Assembly: GCA_045810625.1 (NCBI GenBank)
Contig: JBJMVQ010000041.1
Span: 1-64,000, forward strand
Length of the DNA stretch: 64,000 bases
Direction of reading: 5' to 3'
Source: JACQFZ01 sp045810625
GTDB lineage: Bacteria; Pseudomonadota; Gammaproteobacteria; Acidiferrobacterales; Sulfurifustaceae
Part shown: positions 49,210 through 56,906 of the stretch, piece by piece
How positions within the stretch are numbered: the stretch's first letter is position 1
Layout: the number at the start of each line of letters is the position of its first letter
The notes under the pieces: generated by a model
Database searches by the model: none
Seen by the model: the letters and a program-made list of their open reading frames with translations, nothing else
What the model was told of the DNA's origin: nothing
Position numbers and translations under genes: made by a program

Positions 49210-51606
49210 ATGAATGCGCCTCAACAAGCTACGGGTTCCGTCATCGGTGCATCGGTGCGCCGTAAAGAGGATCAACGTTTTTTGACCGGGCTCGGCAAGT
49301 ACACCGATGACGTGAGCATGGCCGGGCAGACATATGCGTATTTCGTGCGCTCGCCGCACGCGCACGCGAAGATCGTCCGCATCGACAAGAGCGCCGCGCT
49401 GCAAATGCCGGGCGTGCTCGCCGTCTTCACCGGCGCCGATCTCGCCGCCGACAAGGTCGGCGGTCTGCCGTGCGGCTGGCTGATCAAAGACGTTAACGGT
49501 CAGCCGATGAAGGAACCGCCGCATCCGCCGCTCGCTCAAGGCAAGGTGCGCCATGTCGGCGATCAGGTTGCGGTGATCATCGCGGAGCAATATGTGCAGG
49601 CGAAAGACGCCGCCGAGCGGCTCGAAGTCGAATACGAGGTGCTTCCGGCCGTGGTCGATCCGGTGGAAGCGCTGAAACCCGGCGCGCCGGCTGTGCACGA
49701 CGATCTCGCCCCCGGCAACCGCTGTTATCTCTGGTCGTTGGGCGACAAGGCGGCGACCGACGCCGCATTCGCGAAGGCGGCGCACGTCACGAAGATCGAC
49801 ATCATCAACAATCGCCTGATCCCGAACGCCATCGAGCCGCGTGCGGCAGTCGCGGCCTACAACCGCGCCGAGGACGGCTACACGCTGTATGTCGCGAACC
49901 AGAATCCGCACGTCGAACGGCTGCTGATGACGGCGTTCGTGCTCGGCCTGCCGGAGCACAAGGTGCGCGTGGTCGCGCCCGACGTCGGCGGCGGTTTCGG
50001 CTCCAAGATCTTTTTATATGCCGAAGAGACGGTGCTCGTATGGGCGTCGAAAAAGGTCAATCGCGCGATCAAGTGGACGGCCGAGCGCTCCGAATCGTTC
50101 CTGACGGATGCGCACGGCCGAGATCATCGTACGCACGCGGAGCTGGCGCTCGATAAGAACGGCAAGTTCGTCGGACTGCGCGTGCACACTGTGGCGAACC
50201 TCGGCGCGTACCTCTCGACCTTCGGCTCATCGGTGCCGACGTATTTGTACGGCACGCTGCTCGCGGGGCAGTACACGACGCCGGCGATCTACGTCGAAGT
50301 CGACGCGGCGTTCACCAACACGACGCCGGTCGATGCGTATCGCGGCGCCGGGCGGCCGGAGGCGACGTACGTGCTCGAACGGCTCGTGTCGGCGGCAGCG
50401 CGCGAGACGGGCATCAGCCAGGCGGAGATTCGGCGGCGCAACTTTATCACTCAATTCCCGTACCAGACGCCGGTCGCGCTCGTATACGACACCGGCGACT
50501 ATCCCGCCTGTCTCGACAAAGCGGAGAAGCTCGCCGATGTCGCAGGTTTCCCCGCGCGCCGCGCGGAGGCGGAGAAGCGCGGCAAGCGTCGCGGCCTCGG
50601 ATACTCTACTTATATAGAAGCGTGCGGGCTCGCGCCGTCCAATCTCGCGGGCGCGCTCGGGGCGCGCGCGGGGCTGTTCGAAGTCGGTGAGATTCGCGTG
50701 AACCCGACCGGCAGCGTGACCGTCTTCACTGGATCGCACAGTCACGGGCAGGGGCATGAGACGACCTTCGCGCAGGTGGTCGCCGCGCGTCTCGGCATTC
50801 CCGTCGAGAACGTCGACGTGGTGCACGGCGACACCGGGCGTATCCCGTTTGGCATGGGGACGTACGGCTCGCGCTCCATCGCGGTGGGCGGCGCCGCGCT
50901 GATGAAGGCACTCGATAAGATCGAAGCGAAGGGCAAAAAGATCGCCGCGCATCTGCTCGAGGCGGCCGAGAGCGACATCGAGTTCAAGGATGGCGTGTTT
51001 CGAGTTGCCGGCACCGACAAGAGCGTGCCGTTCGCGCAGCTCGCGCTCGCCGCGTACGTGCCGCACAACTATCCGCTCGACAAGCTCGAGCCGGGGCTCG
51101 ACGAAACGGCGTTCTACGATCCGACCAACTTCACCTATCCCGCCGGCGCGCACATCTGCGAAGTCGATGTGGACCCGGACACCGGCGTGGTCGATATCGT
51201 GAACTTCACGGCGGTCGACGATTTCGGGAATATCATCAACCCGATGATCGTCGAAGGCCAAGTTCACGGCGGGCTCGCGCAGGGAATCGGGCAGGCGATG
51301 CTCGAAAACTGCGTCTACGACCCGGACACCGGTCAGCTCATGACCGGCAGCTATATGGATTACGCGATGCCGCGCGCCGTCGATCTGCCGAGCTTCAAGG
51401 TCGGCACGCACGTCACGCCCTGCACGCACAATCCGCTCGGTGTGAAAGGCTGCGGCGAAGCGGGCGCGATCGGTGCGCCGCCCGCGGTGATCAACGCCAT
51501 CATCGACGCGCTCGCGCCGTTAGGCGTCACACATCTCGACATGCCGGCGACGGCGGAGCGAGTGTGGAAGGCGATTCAGCAGGCGAAGCAAACCAAGGCG
51601 GCTTGA
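49210..51606 (+). CDS. coxL: Form II aerobic CO dehydrogenase-like large (molybdopterin) subunit
   Basis: 798 residues of the xanthine oxidase family. Molybdopterin-binding blocks: PDVGGGFGSK, a Gln-rich HSHGQGHETTF, and the catalytic Glu750 in KGCGEAGAIG. The active-site loop is AYRGAGR (residues 376-382), the form II signature; the form I loop AYRCSFR with its copper-binding Cys is absent. Form II enzymes oxidise CO poorly or not at all in most tests, and their true substrates are uncertain. It begins 1 bp after coxS. Confidence 0.9.
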   Translation: MNAPQQATGSVIGASVRRKEDQRFLTGLGKYTDDVSMAGQTYAYFVRSPHAHAKIVRIDKSAALQMPGVLAVFTGADLAADKVGGLPCGWLIKDVNGQPMKEPPHPPLAQGKVRHVGDQVAVIIAEQYVQAKDAAERLEVEYEVLPAVVDPVEALKPGAPAVHDDLAPGNRCYLWSLGDKAATDAAFAKAAHVTKIDIINNRLIPNAIEPRAAVAAYNRAEDGYTLYVANQNPHVERLLMTAFVLGLPEHKVRVVAPDVGGGFGSKIFLYAEETVLVWASKKVNRAIKWTAERSESFLTDAHGRDHRTHAELALDKNGKFVGLRVHTVANLGAYLSTFGSSVPTYLYGTLLAGQYTTPAIYVEVDAAFTNTTPVDAYRGAGRPEATYVLERLVSAAARETGISQAEIRRRNFITQFPYQTPVALVYDTGDYPACLDKAEKLADVAGFPARRAEAEKRGKRRGLGYSTYIEACGLAPSNLAGALGARAGLFEVGEIRVNPTGSVTVFTGSHSHGQGHETTFAQVVAARLGIPVENVDVVHGDTGRIPFGMGTYGSRSIAVGGAALMKALDKIEAKGKKIAAHLLEAAESDIEFKDGVFRVAGTDKSVPFAQLALAAYVPHNYPLDKLEPGLDETAFYDPTNFTYPAGAHICEVDVDPDTGVVDIVNFTAVDDFGNIINPMIVEGQVHGGLAQGIGQAMLENCVYDPDTGQLMTGSYMDYAMPRAVDLPSFKVGTHVTPCTHNPLGVKGCGEAGAIGAPPAVINAIIDALAPLGVTHLDMPATAERVWKAIQQAKQTKAA

Positions 51607-51635
51607 GAAATACAGTTGACTCTCGTGTAAAACCT

Positions 51636-51684
51636 ACCCCCCTCCCAATCCCTCCCCCGCGAGCGGGGGAGGGTTAGGGTGGGG
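51636..51684. repeat. GC-rich palindromic repeat between coxL and coxM
   Basis: A near-palindrome centred on CCCTCCCCCGCGAGCGGGGG with outer arms ACCCCCCTCCC and GGGTGGGGG. This sequence type is a common dispersed intergenic repeat in proteobacterial genomes, from general knowledge. It fills most of the 98-bp coxL-coxM spacer and could form a strong hairpin within the operon. Confidence 0.7.
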
Positions 51685-51704
51685 GCTCGAATAAAGGAGA
51701 GCAT

Positions 51705-52505
51705 ATGTACGCATTCGAATTTCATCGTCCGAAGAGCGTGAGCGACGCCGCGGCGCTGCTCGCGAAATCGCAAGGAAAGCTGATTGCGGGCGGCCAGAGT
51801 CTGGTCGGTGCACTGAAGCTTCGGCTCGCTTCGTCGGAGCACTTGATCGACGTTGGCGCCATTCCGGACTTGCGCGGCATCAAACGCGACGGAAACAACA
51901 TCGCCATCGGCGCAACCACGCGTCATGCCGAGGTGGCGCAGTCAGCCGACGTGCGCAAAGCGATTCCGGCGCTCGCCGATCTCGCGAATGGCATCGGCGA
52001 CCGGCAAGTCCGGAACATGGGCACGATCGGCGGATCGATTGCGAACAACGATCCGGCCGCGGATTATCCCGCGGCCGTGCTCGGGCTGAACGCCGCGATT
52101 CGCACGAATAAACGCACGATCGCGGCGGACGATTTCTTCAAAGGCATGTACGAAACCGCGCTCGCGCCGGATGAAATCATCACGGCGGTCAGCTTCCCGA
52201 CGCCGAAGCGCGCGGCGTACATCAAGTTCCGCAATCCGGCGTCGCGCTTCGCGCTCGTCGGCGTATTTGTGGCCGATACCGGCACCGGAGTGCGCGTTGC
52301 CGTTACCGGCGCGGGCTCGGCGGGCGTCTTCCGGGCGACCGCGATGGAGCAGGCGCTCGCGAAGAATTTCTCGCCGGATGCGGTCAAGGGGATCAAGATC
52401 GACGCCTCGCGGCTCAATTCGGATCTACACGCGAGCGCCGAGTATCGCGCGCACTTGATTACGGTGCTCACCGCGCGCGCCGTCGCGCAGGCGTCCGCGA
52501 AGTAA
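51705..52505 (+). CDS. coxM: CO dehydrogenase-like medium (FAD) subunit
   Basis: 266 residues. The two FAD motifs are AGGQSLVGALKLRL and TIGGSIANNDPAADYPA. It resembles CoxM and the FAD subunit of related hydroxylases, taking electrons from the small subunit to the respiratory chain. It is a little shorter than form I CoxM (about 288). The C-terminal block ITVLTARAVAQA is usual. Confidence 0.92.
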   Translation: MYAFEFHRPKSVSDAAALLAKSQGKLIAGGQSLVGALKLRLASSEHLIDVGAIPDLRGIKRDGNNIAIGATTRHAEVAQSADVRKAIPALADLANGIGDRQVRNMGTIGGSIANNDPAADYPAAVLGLNAAIRTNKRTIAADDFFKGMYETALAPDEIITAVSFPTPKRAAYIKFRNPASRFALVGVFVADTGTGVRVAVTGAGSAGVFRATAMEQALAKNFSPDAVKGIKIDASRLNSDLHASAEYRAHLITVLTARAVAQASAK

Positions 52506-52524
52506 GCTGCGGATCCCGTGCCAT

Positions 52525-52548
52525 CCCTCCCCGGCGAGCCGGGGAGGG
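52525..52548 (+). terminator. GC-rich hairpin after coxM
   Basis: A perfect 10-bp stem (CCCTCCCCGG with its complement) and loop CGAG lies 20 bp after the coxM stop. It is a variant of the palindrome at 51636-51684. No T-run follows, so the terminator call is tentative. Confidence 0.45.
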
Positions 52549-52720
52549 CAAGGAGCCCTGCCAAGCGGATGAATGAACCGCAGAGGACGCGGAGGACGCA
52601 GAGGAAAGCAGTAAAAAATTGAAACGCAAAGGACGCCAAGGACGCAAAGGAAGAGCAAGAGAAAGAGCGAAGATAGAAATAAAAAGCGCGATCTCGGACG
52701 ACGAAGCTCGCCGTTTGATG

Positions 52721-52796
52721 AGATTGCTTCGTCGCAACAGCCGCTCCTCGCAATGACAGACACGCCCCTGCCATTGCGAGCGAAGCGAAGCAATCT
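52721..52796. repeat. Nested double palindrome (GATTGCTTCG...CATTGCGAG family)
   Basis: Outer arms AGATTGCTTCG (52721-52731) and CGAAGCAATCT (52786-52796); inner arms CTCGCAATG (52747-52755) and CATTGCGAG (52772-52780). This is a MITE-like repeat seen in many bacterial genomes, from general knowledge. It is fully inside the composite nest. Confidence 0.8.
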
Positions 52797-52845
52797 CGCT
52801 CTATCTTCGCGTCGATTGATTTCCGGCGCAGCGTAGTTTTTTACC

Positions 52846-52875
52846 GGATTCCGCTTCGCTCCATCCGGGCTACGG
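52846..52875. repeat. Copy of the CCGGATTCCGCTTCG / GGGCTACGG dispersed repeat
   Basis: The string CGGATTCCGCTTCGCTCC followed by ATCCGGGCTACGG is a familiar dispersed intergenic repeat of proteobacteria with short inverted ends (CCGGAT/ATCCGG). One copy sits between the double palindrome and the reverse repeats. Confidence 0.6.
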
Positions 52876-53139
52876 GCTACACAAGCTACCTGCCATTATT
52901 TTTTCGCCTTCCTTCGCGTCCTTGGCGTCTTTCGCGTTGGAATTAACCGTCGTTGCTTTCCTCTGCGTCCTCCGTGTCCTCTGCGGTTCGCTCGCTTTTA
53001 AGCTTTTGCTCCTTCGCGTCCTTGGCGTCCTTTGCGTTGGAATTAACCTGTCGTTGCTTTCCTCTGCGTCCTCCGCGTCCTCTGCGGTTAACAATTCATT
53101 ACTAAGTCCTCCTTCGCGTCCTCTGCGGTTAAAAATATT

Positions 53140-53439
53140 TCAACGAAAGAACTCCTCCAGGCGCACGAACACCTCGTGACTCGCGCCATGGCGGCGCACG
53201 TCGCGCACGTCTTCGAGCTTGCGCAGCTGCTTTTCGACCTGCTCGATCTGGCGATCCGTCTTGACGAGCAGCCAGATGCGGCTTTGTGAGCCGTCGCCGA
53301 CCGGCATGCAAAGAATGCCTTCGACGTTGTAGGCGCGGCGTGAGAACAGACTGCACACGTGCAGCATGACGCCCGCGTGGTTGTTCACCGTAATTTCCAA
53401 CACGATGTTCGGCGACGTTTCAACGGCGATCGCGCTCAC
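53140..53439 (-). CDS. ilvN: Acetolactate synthase small (regulatory) subunit
   Basis: 99 residues from GTG 53439, overlapping the ilvB stop by GTGA. One ACT domain: VLEITVNNHAGVMLHVCSLF, YNVEGILCMPVGD, IWLLVKTDRQIEQVEKQL. The length matches IlvN (96 in E. coli), not IlvH (163). It confers valine feedback on the catalytic subunit. Confidence 0.92.
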   Translation of the reverse strand: MSAIAVETSPNIVLEITVNNHAGVMLHVCSLFSRRAYNVEGILCMPVGDGSQSRIWLLVKTDRQIEQVEKQLRKLEDVRDVRRHGASHEVFVRLEEFFR

Positions 53440-55115
53440 AGTAGACCTCCGATCATCTCGCGGTTGGCCGCGCCTGGCGGCACCATCGGAAACACCTTGG
53501 CGTGCGTGTCGATGCTCGCATGGATCAGGCAGGGTCCCGGCGTGCACAACGCGGCTCGCAACGCGGTGCGCGGTTCGGCGGCGACATCGAGATCCACCGC
53601 GCTGATACCGAAGCCGCGCGCGACGGCGAGGAAGTCGGTCTGCGTGCGGTAGAGCGAGGCGTAGATACGCTTGCCGTAGAACAGCTCCTGCTGCTGATGC
53701 ACGAGCCCGAGGGAGTTGTTGTTCATCAGCACGATCTTGATATTCACGCCTTCGTCGGCGGCGGTCGCCAGTTCCTGGATGTTCATCAGCAAGCTGCCGT
53801 CGCCGGTAAAGCAGACGACGGTACGATCGGGCGCGGCGAGCGCGGCGCCGATCGCGGCCGGCACCCCGAATCCCATCGTGCCGAGGCCGCCCGACGTGAT
53901 CCACCGGCGCGGCTGCCGCAACGGATACGCTTGCGCGACCCACATCTGATGCTGACCGACGTCGGTCGTGATGATGGCCGAATCGTCCACGCCGTCCGCC
54001 ACCGCACGAATGAGACCATAGTGCGCCAATGGATCGTCAGCCCCCGGCATGACGAGCGGATACGCCTGCTTGAGCGCGGCAATACGCGTGCGCCAGGTAT
54101 CGCGCTTGCGCGGCTCGATTCGACGCAACAGCGCCGCGAGGGTCGTCGCGACGTCGCCCGCGATGCTGACATCGGCGGTTTTGATCTTGCCGAGCTCGGC
54201 GGGATCGATATCGATGTGCACGATGCGCGCGGCCGGACAGAAGCGCTTCGCGTCGCCGGTCGCACGATCGTCGAAGCGCGCGCCGACGGCGATGAGGAGA
54301 TCGCATTCTTCCATCGCGAGGTTGGTGTAGCGCGCGCCGTGCATGCCGAGCATGCCGAGCGAGAGCGCGTGATCGGCGGGGAGGGCGCCGAGCGCCATCA
54401 GCGTCATCGTCGTCGGCAGCGTTGCTTTCTCGGCGAGCGCCATCGCCCACGTCGCGCCGCCGGGCGAATGGATCACGCCGCCGCCCAAATAAAGCACCGG
54501 ACGTTCGGCCGCATTGATCAGCGCGGCCGCTTCTTCGACGGCGCGCCGATCGATCGTCGGCGTGGGCGTGCGCGTCTCCCCGGATGCCGTGGGTAGCTCA
54601 TCGACGTCGATCGTTTCGGTTTGGACATCCTTCGGAATATCGATCCACACGGGTCCTGGCCGGCCTTCGGTCGCGATCGCGAACGCGCGCGGTATCACGT
54701 CCAGCAACTCGCGTGCCGAGCTGACGAGGAAGTTGTGCTTCGTGACGGAAACCGAGAGGCCGTAGGCATCGACCTCTTGAAACGCGTCCGTGCCGATCAT
54801 TCGGCGCGGGACCTGGCCGGTGATCGCAACGATTGGTATGGAATCGAGCTTCGCGTCCGCGATGGCGGTGAGGAGATTCGTAACGCCGGGTCCCGAAGAC
54901 GCCATGCATACGGCGGGTAATCCGGTGACGCGGGCCATACCTTGCGCGATAAAGCCCGCACCCTGCTCGTGGCGCGCCAAGACGTGGCGGATCGCGGGTG
55001 CCTGCGCCAATGCGTCGTAGATGGGAAGGATCGCGCCGCCGGGGATGCCCGCGACAATCCGCACGCCTCGTCGTTCGAGCAAGCGGATCGTGAGTTGCGC
55101 ACCGTTCATTTGCAT
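53436..55115 (-). CDS. ilvB: Acetolactate synthase catalytic subunit
   Basis: 559 residues. The TPP enzyme motifs are ARHEQGAGFIAQGMARV (catalytic Glu), the central FAD domain, and GDGSLLMNIQELATAADEGV with NNNSLG at the TPP/Mg site. A GAGGAG ribosome site precedes ATG 55115. It condenses pyruvate (or with 2-ketobutyrate) for Val, Leu and Ile synthesis. The pair ilvBN is preceded by an attenuator. It lies on the opposite strand inside the cox cluster. Confidence 0.94.
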   Translation of the reverse strand: MQMNGAQLTIRLLERRGVRIVAGIPGGAILPIYDALAQAPAIRHVLARHEQGAGFIAQGMARVTGLPAVCMASSGPGVTNLLTAIADAKLDSIPIVAITGQVPRRMIGTDAFQEVDAYGLSVSVTKHNFLVSSARELLDVIPRAFAIATEGRPGPVWIDIPKDVQTETIDVDELPTASGETRTPTPTIDRRAVEEAAALINAAERPVLYLGGGVIHSPGGATWAMALAEKATLPTTMTLMALGALPADHALSLGMLGMHGARYTNLAMEECDLLIAVGARFDDRATGDAKRFCPAARIVHIDIDPAELGKIKTADVSIAGDVATTLAALLRRIEPRKRDTWRTRIAALKQAYPLVMPGADDPLAHYGLIRAVADGVDDSAIITTDVGQHQMWVAQAYPLRQPRRWITSGGLGTMGFGVPAAIGAALAAPDRTVVCFTGDGSLLMNIQELATAADEGVNIKIVLMNNNSLGLVHQQQELFYGKRIYASLYRTQTDFLAVARGFGISAVDLDVAAEPRTALRAALCTPGPCLIHASIDTHAKVFPMVPPGAANREMIGGLL

Positions 55116-55160
55116 TGCCTATCTCCTCAGTTATTCGCCGAGGCTGACCGGTGGGCAAAT

Positions 55161-55196
55161 AAAAACCCCGCCGGGCAGCGCGCCGGCGGGGTTTTT
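55161..55196 (-). terminator. Attenuator terminator of ilvBN
   Basis: A perfect 14-bp stem (55161-55174 with 55183-55196) with an 8-base loop; on the minus strand the stem runs straight into TTTTTATTT. It lies between the leader peptide and ilvB. Its loop-proximal bases CGGCGCG can alternatively pair with CGCGCCG in the leader coding region (55249-55255), giving a 7-bp antiterminator. Confidence 0.88.
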
Positions 55197-55221
55197 GGGA
55201 TCTAACTTGGCTGGTGAAGCC

Positions 55222-55347
55222 TTACGTCAGTGTCGCCTGGGCCCGCGTCGGCGCGGCAGCGCCTACGATCGACAGTCGTACGACGACGGCAATTCGGCGC
55301 GCGCGGGCGGCGAAGTTCGAGAGCGTCGGGTTCGTACGGTGTCTCAT
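55222..55347 (-). CDS. ilvBN leader peptide
   Basis: 41 residues from ATG 55347, stop TAA at 55224-55222, 25 bp before the terminator. The peptide carries a control stretch RRIAVVVRLSIVGAAA, with four Val, two Ile and one Leu within 16 residues, just like the branched-chain leader peptides of enterics. Stalling at these codons when charged tRNA is low would free the antiterminator. Confidence 0.8.
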   Translation of the reverse strand: MRHRTNPTLSNFAARARRIAVVVRLSIVGAAAPTRAQATLT

Positions 55348-55374
55348 GGTCGGGTCGGTCACTGAATAGCCGGC

Positions 55375-55404
55375 ATTATGCTGTCGCTGCCCGTCATCGT
55401 GCAA
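55375..55404 (-). promoter_or_regulatory. Candidate ilvBN promoter
   Basis: TTGCAC (55404-55399), an 18-bp spacer and CATAAT (55380-55375) on the minus strand. The predicted start near 55368 puts the leader ATG about 21 nt downstream, a fitting distance for an attenuated operon. Confidence 0.55.
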
Positions 55405-55522
55405 GCGGGGGCGAGGACTAAAAAGGTCCGCACGCCGGTATGCGACGCCTCTTTGCCCGCCTTGCGGATCGTGCCGGCGGAGCAGAAGTGATATCGTAAT
55501 CAGCGAACGTAGGATCCGGTTC

Positions 55523-55602
55523 GAGCACTTAAGATCGTGCTCCGTTTGAGCACTCAAGACCGTGCTCGGAGCACTTAAGATCGTGCTCGAGCACTTAGGG
55601 CC
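55523..55602. repeat. Tandem array of short palindromes GAGCAC-N8-GTGCTC
   Basis: Three complete units at 55523-55542, 55548-55567 and 55569-55588, and a fourth half-unit starting at 55589 whose right arm has decayed. The centre is TTAAGATC or close. Each unit is a palindrome and all are in direct tandem, between the ilvBN promoter and the coxD-like start. No gene overlaps. Confidence 0.85.
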
Positions 55603-55647
55603 GTAGTACGGACGCGACGTCCGGCGACAAGCGCAGGTTTTCTTCGA

Positions 55648-56568
55648 ATGACGATTCTGCAAATGCCCACCTCGGTAGACGACGTTTTACGCCTCTTGGC
55701 CGCTCAGGACTACATCGCCGAGCGGCGTCTCGCGACCACGGTGTTTCTCAGTCTGCGCATGGGCCGTCCGCTCTTTGTCGAGGGCGAGGCGGGAACCGGC
55801 AAGACGGAGATCGCGAAAGCGCTCGCGCGCGGTCTCGGCCGGCGCCTCGTCCGGTTGCAGTGCTATGAGGGGCTCGACGTCGCGAACGCGGTGTATGAAT
55901 GGAACTACCCGCGGCAAATGATCGAGATCCGCCTCGCGGAAGCGGCAGGCGGGGCGAGCAAGGAGAAGCTCGCGGCGGATATTTTCACCGAACGCTTCCT
56001 CATCCGACGCCCGTTGCTCGACGCGCTGCGGCCGGACGCCGGCGGGGCGCCGGTGCTGCTCATCGACGAGCTCGATCGCACCGACGAGCCGTTCGAGGCG
56101 TACCTGCTCGAAGTGCTATCCGATTTTCAAGTGAGCATTCCCGAGCTCGGCACCATCAAAGCCGAGACGCCGCCGATCGTCGTCATCACCTCGAACCGCA
56201 CGCGCGAGATTCACGACGCAGTGAAGCGGCGCTGCCTGTATCACTGGGTGGACTACCCGGACAAGACGCGCGAATTCGAGATCATTCGGCGTAAAGTACC
56301 GCAGGCGGGCGAGCGGCTCGCGCGCGAGATCGTCGCGTTCGTCGCGCGACTGCGCGCAATGGATTTGTACAAGCTGCCGGGGGTCGCCGAGACGCTCGAC
56401 TGGACGCGCGCGCTCACCGCGCTCGATCGTGCCGATCTCGACCCCGAAGCGGTCGCGACCACGCTCGGCGTGGTGCTCAAGTATCAGGACGATATCGCCA
56501 AGGCGGATCCCGCGACGGCGGCGCGACTGGTCGAAGAGGCGCGCGCCGAGGTGGCACGTGCTTCGTAA
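55648..56568 (+). CDS. coxD: MoxR-type AAA+ ATPase, CoxD-like
   Basis: 306 residues. Walker A is EGEAGTGKTEIAKALARGL, Walker B VLLIDELDRTDEPFEAYLLEVL, and sensor 1 is VVITSNRTREIHDAVKRRC. MoxR ATPases assemble or mature metal enzymes; CoxD helps build the [CuSMoO2] site in Oligotropha. Here the large subunit lacks the copper-binding Cys, so it may serve general insertion or sulfuration of the molybdenum cofactor. It pairs with the CoxE-like VWA gene 338 bp downstream. Confidence 0.85.
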   Translation: MTILQMPTSVDDVLRLLAAQDYIAERRLATTVFLSLRMGRPLFVEGEAGTGKTEIAKALARGLGRRLVRLQCYEGLDVANAVYEWNYPRQMIEIRLAEAAGGASKEKLAADIFTERFLIRRPLLDALRPDAGGAPVLLIDELDRTDEPFEAYLLEVLSDFQVSIPELGTIKAETPPIVVITSNRTREIHDAVKRRCLYHWVDYPDKTREFEIIRRKVPQAGERLAREIVAFVARLRAMDLYKLPGVAETLDWTRALTALDRADLDPEAVATTLGVVLKYQDDIAKADPATAARLVEEARAEVARAS

Positions 56569-56621
56569 GCTGAATGTCTTGCTGCGGCCAAAGCAAGCCA
56601 ATGGGTCAAGGTTAAAAGCGA

Positions 56622-56884
56622 GTTCACCGCAGAGGACGCGGAGTACGCAGAGGTTGTTAAAGAGTGTTTGAAACGCAAAGGACGCCAAGGACGCAAAGGA
56701 TGCCAAGGAGAGAAAAGCGAGTTCACCGCAGAGGACGCGGAGGACGCAGAGGAAAGCAAAGGTAGATAAACTGCTGAAAAGGACGCGAAGGTAAGATGAT
56801 TTACTCTCTCATACCGTTTGTCCTTTGCGGTTAGATTCAAATTAGTTTTTTCCTCCGCGTCCTCTGCGTCCTCCGCGGTGAAAT
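56622..56884. repeat. Inverted-repeat element of CGCRNAGGA type between coxD- and coxE-like genes
   Basis: It includes two forward copies (56622-56656, 56721-56756), a forward CGCAAAGGA/CGCCAAGGA variant (56668-56709), a partial GGACGCGAAGG (about 56780-56790) and a reverse copy (56846-56884). It fills the 338-bp spacer, here between co-directional genes, unlike the other four sites. Confidence 0.8.
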
Positions 56885-56906
56885 TTCTTTAATATAGAAA
56901 TTTGAC

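Larger units (their letters stand above)
52574..53130. repeat. Composite nest of dispersed repeats in the coxM/ilvN spacer
   Basis: It is bounded by forward CGCRNAGGA copies on the left (52574-52608, and the CGCAAAGGA variant at 52621-52652) and four or five reverse copies on the right (about 52910-52943, 52957-52988, 53009-53041, 53058-53090, 53107-53130). The right half is a duplicated pair of the two variants. Two unrelated palindromic repeats are nested inside. No gene is credible; an open frame on the minus strand merely encodes AEDAEDAEE-like repeats. Confidence 0.85.

Noticed and set aside
49210..51606. Form I (true CO-oxidising) CoxL
   Set aside because: The active-site loop is AYRGAGR; the AYRCSFR loop with the copper-binding Cys is absent.
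52870..53094. 74-codon minus-strand frame with AEDAEDAEE repeats
   Set aside because: It is only the translation of the 9-bp dispersed repeats; no ribosome site or family.
55523..55602. CRISPR array
   Set aside because: Units are 20-25 bp palindromes in direct tandem without unique spacers, and no cas gene is present.
55348..55662. Upstream extension of the ilv leader peptide frame
   Set aside because: It runs through the palindrome array and the promoter; only the last 41 codons fit an attenuator leader.
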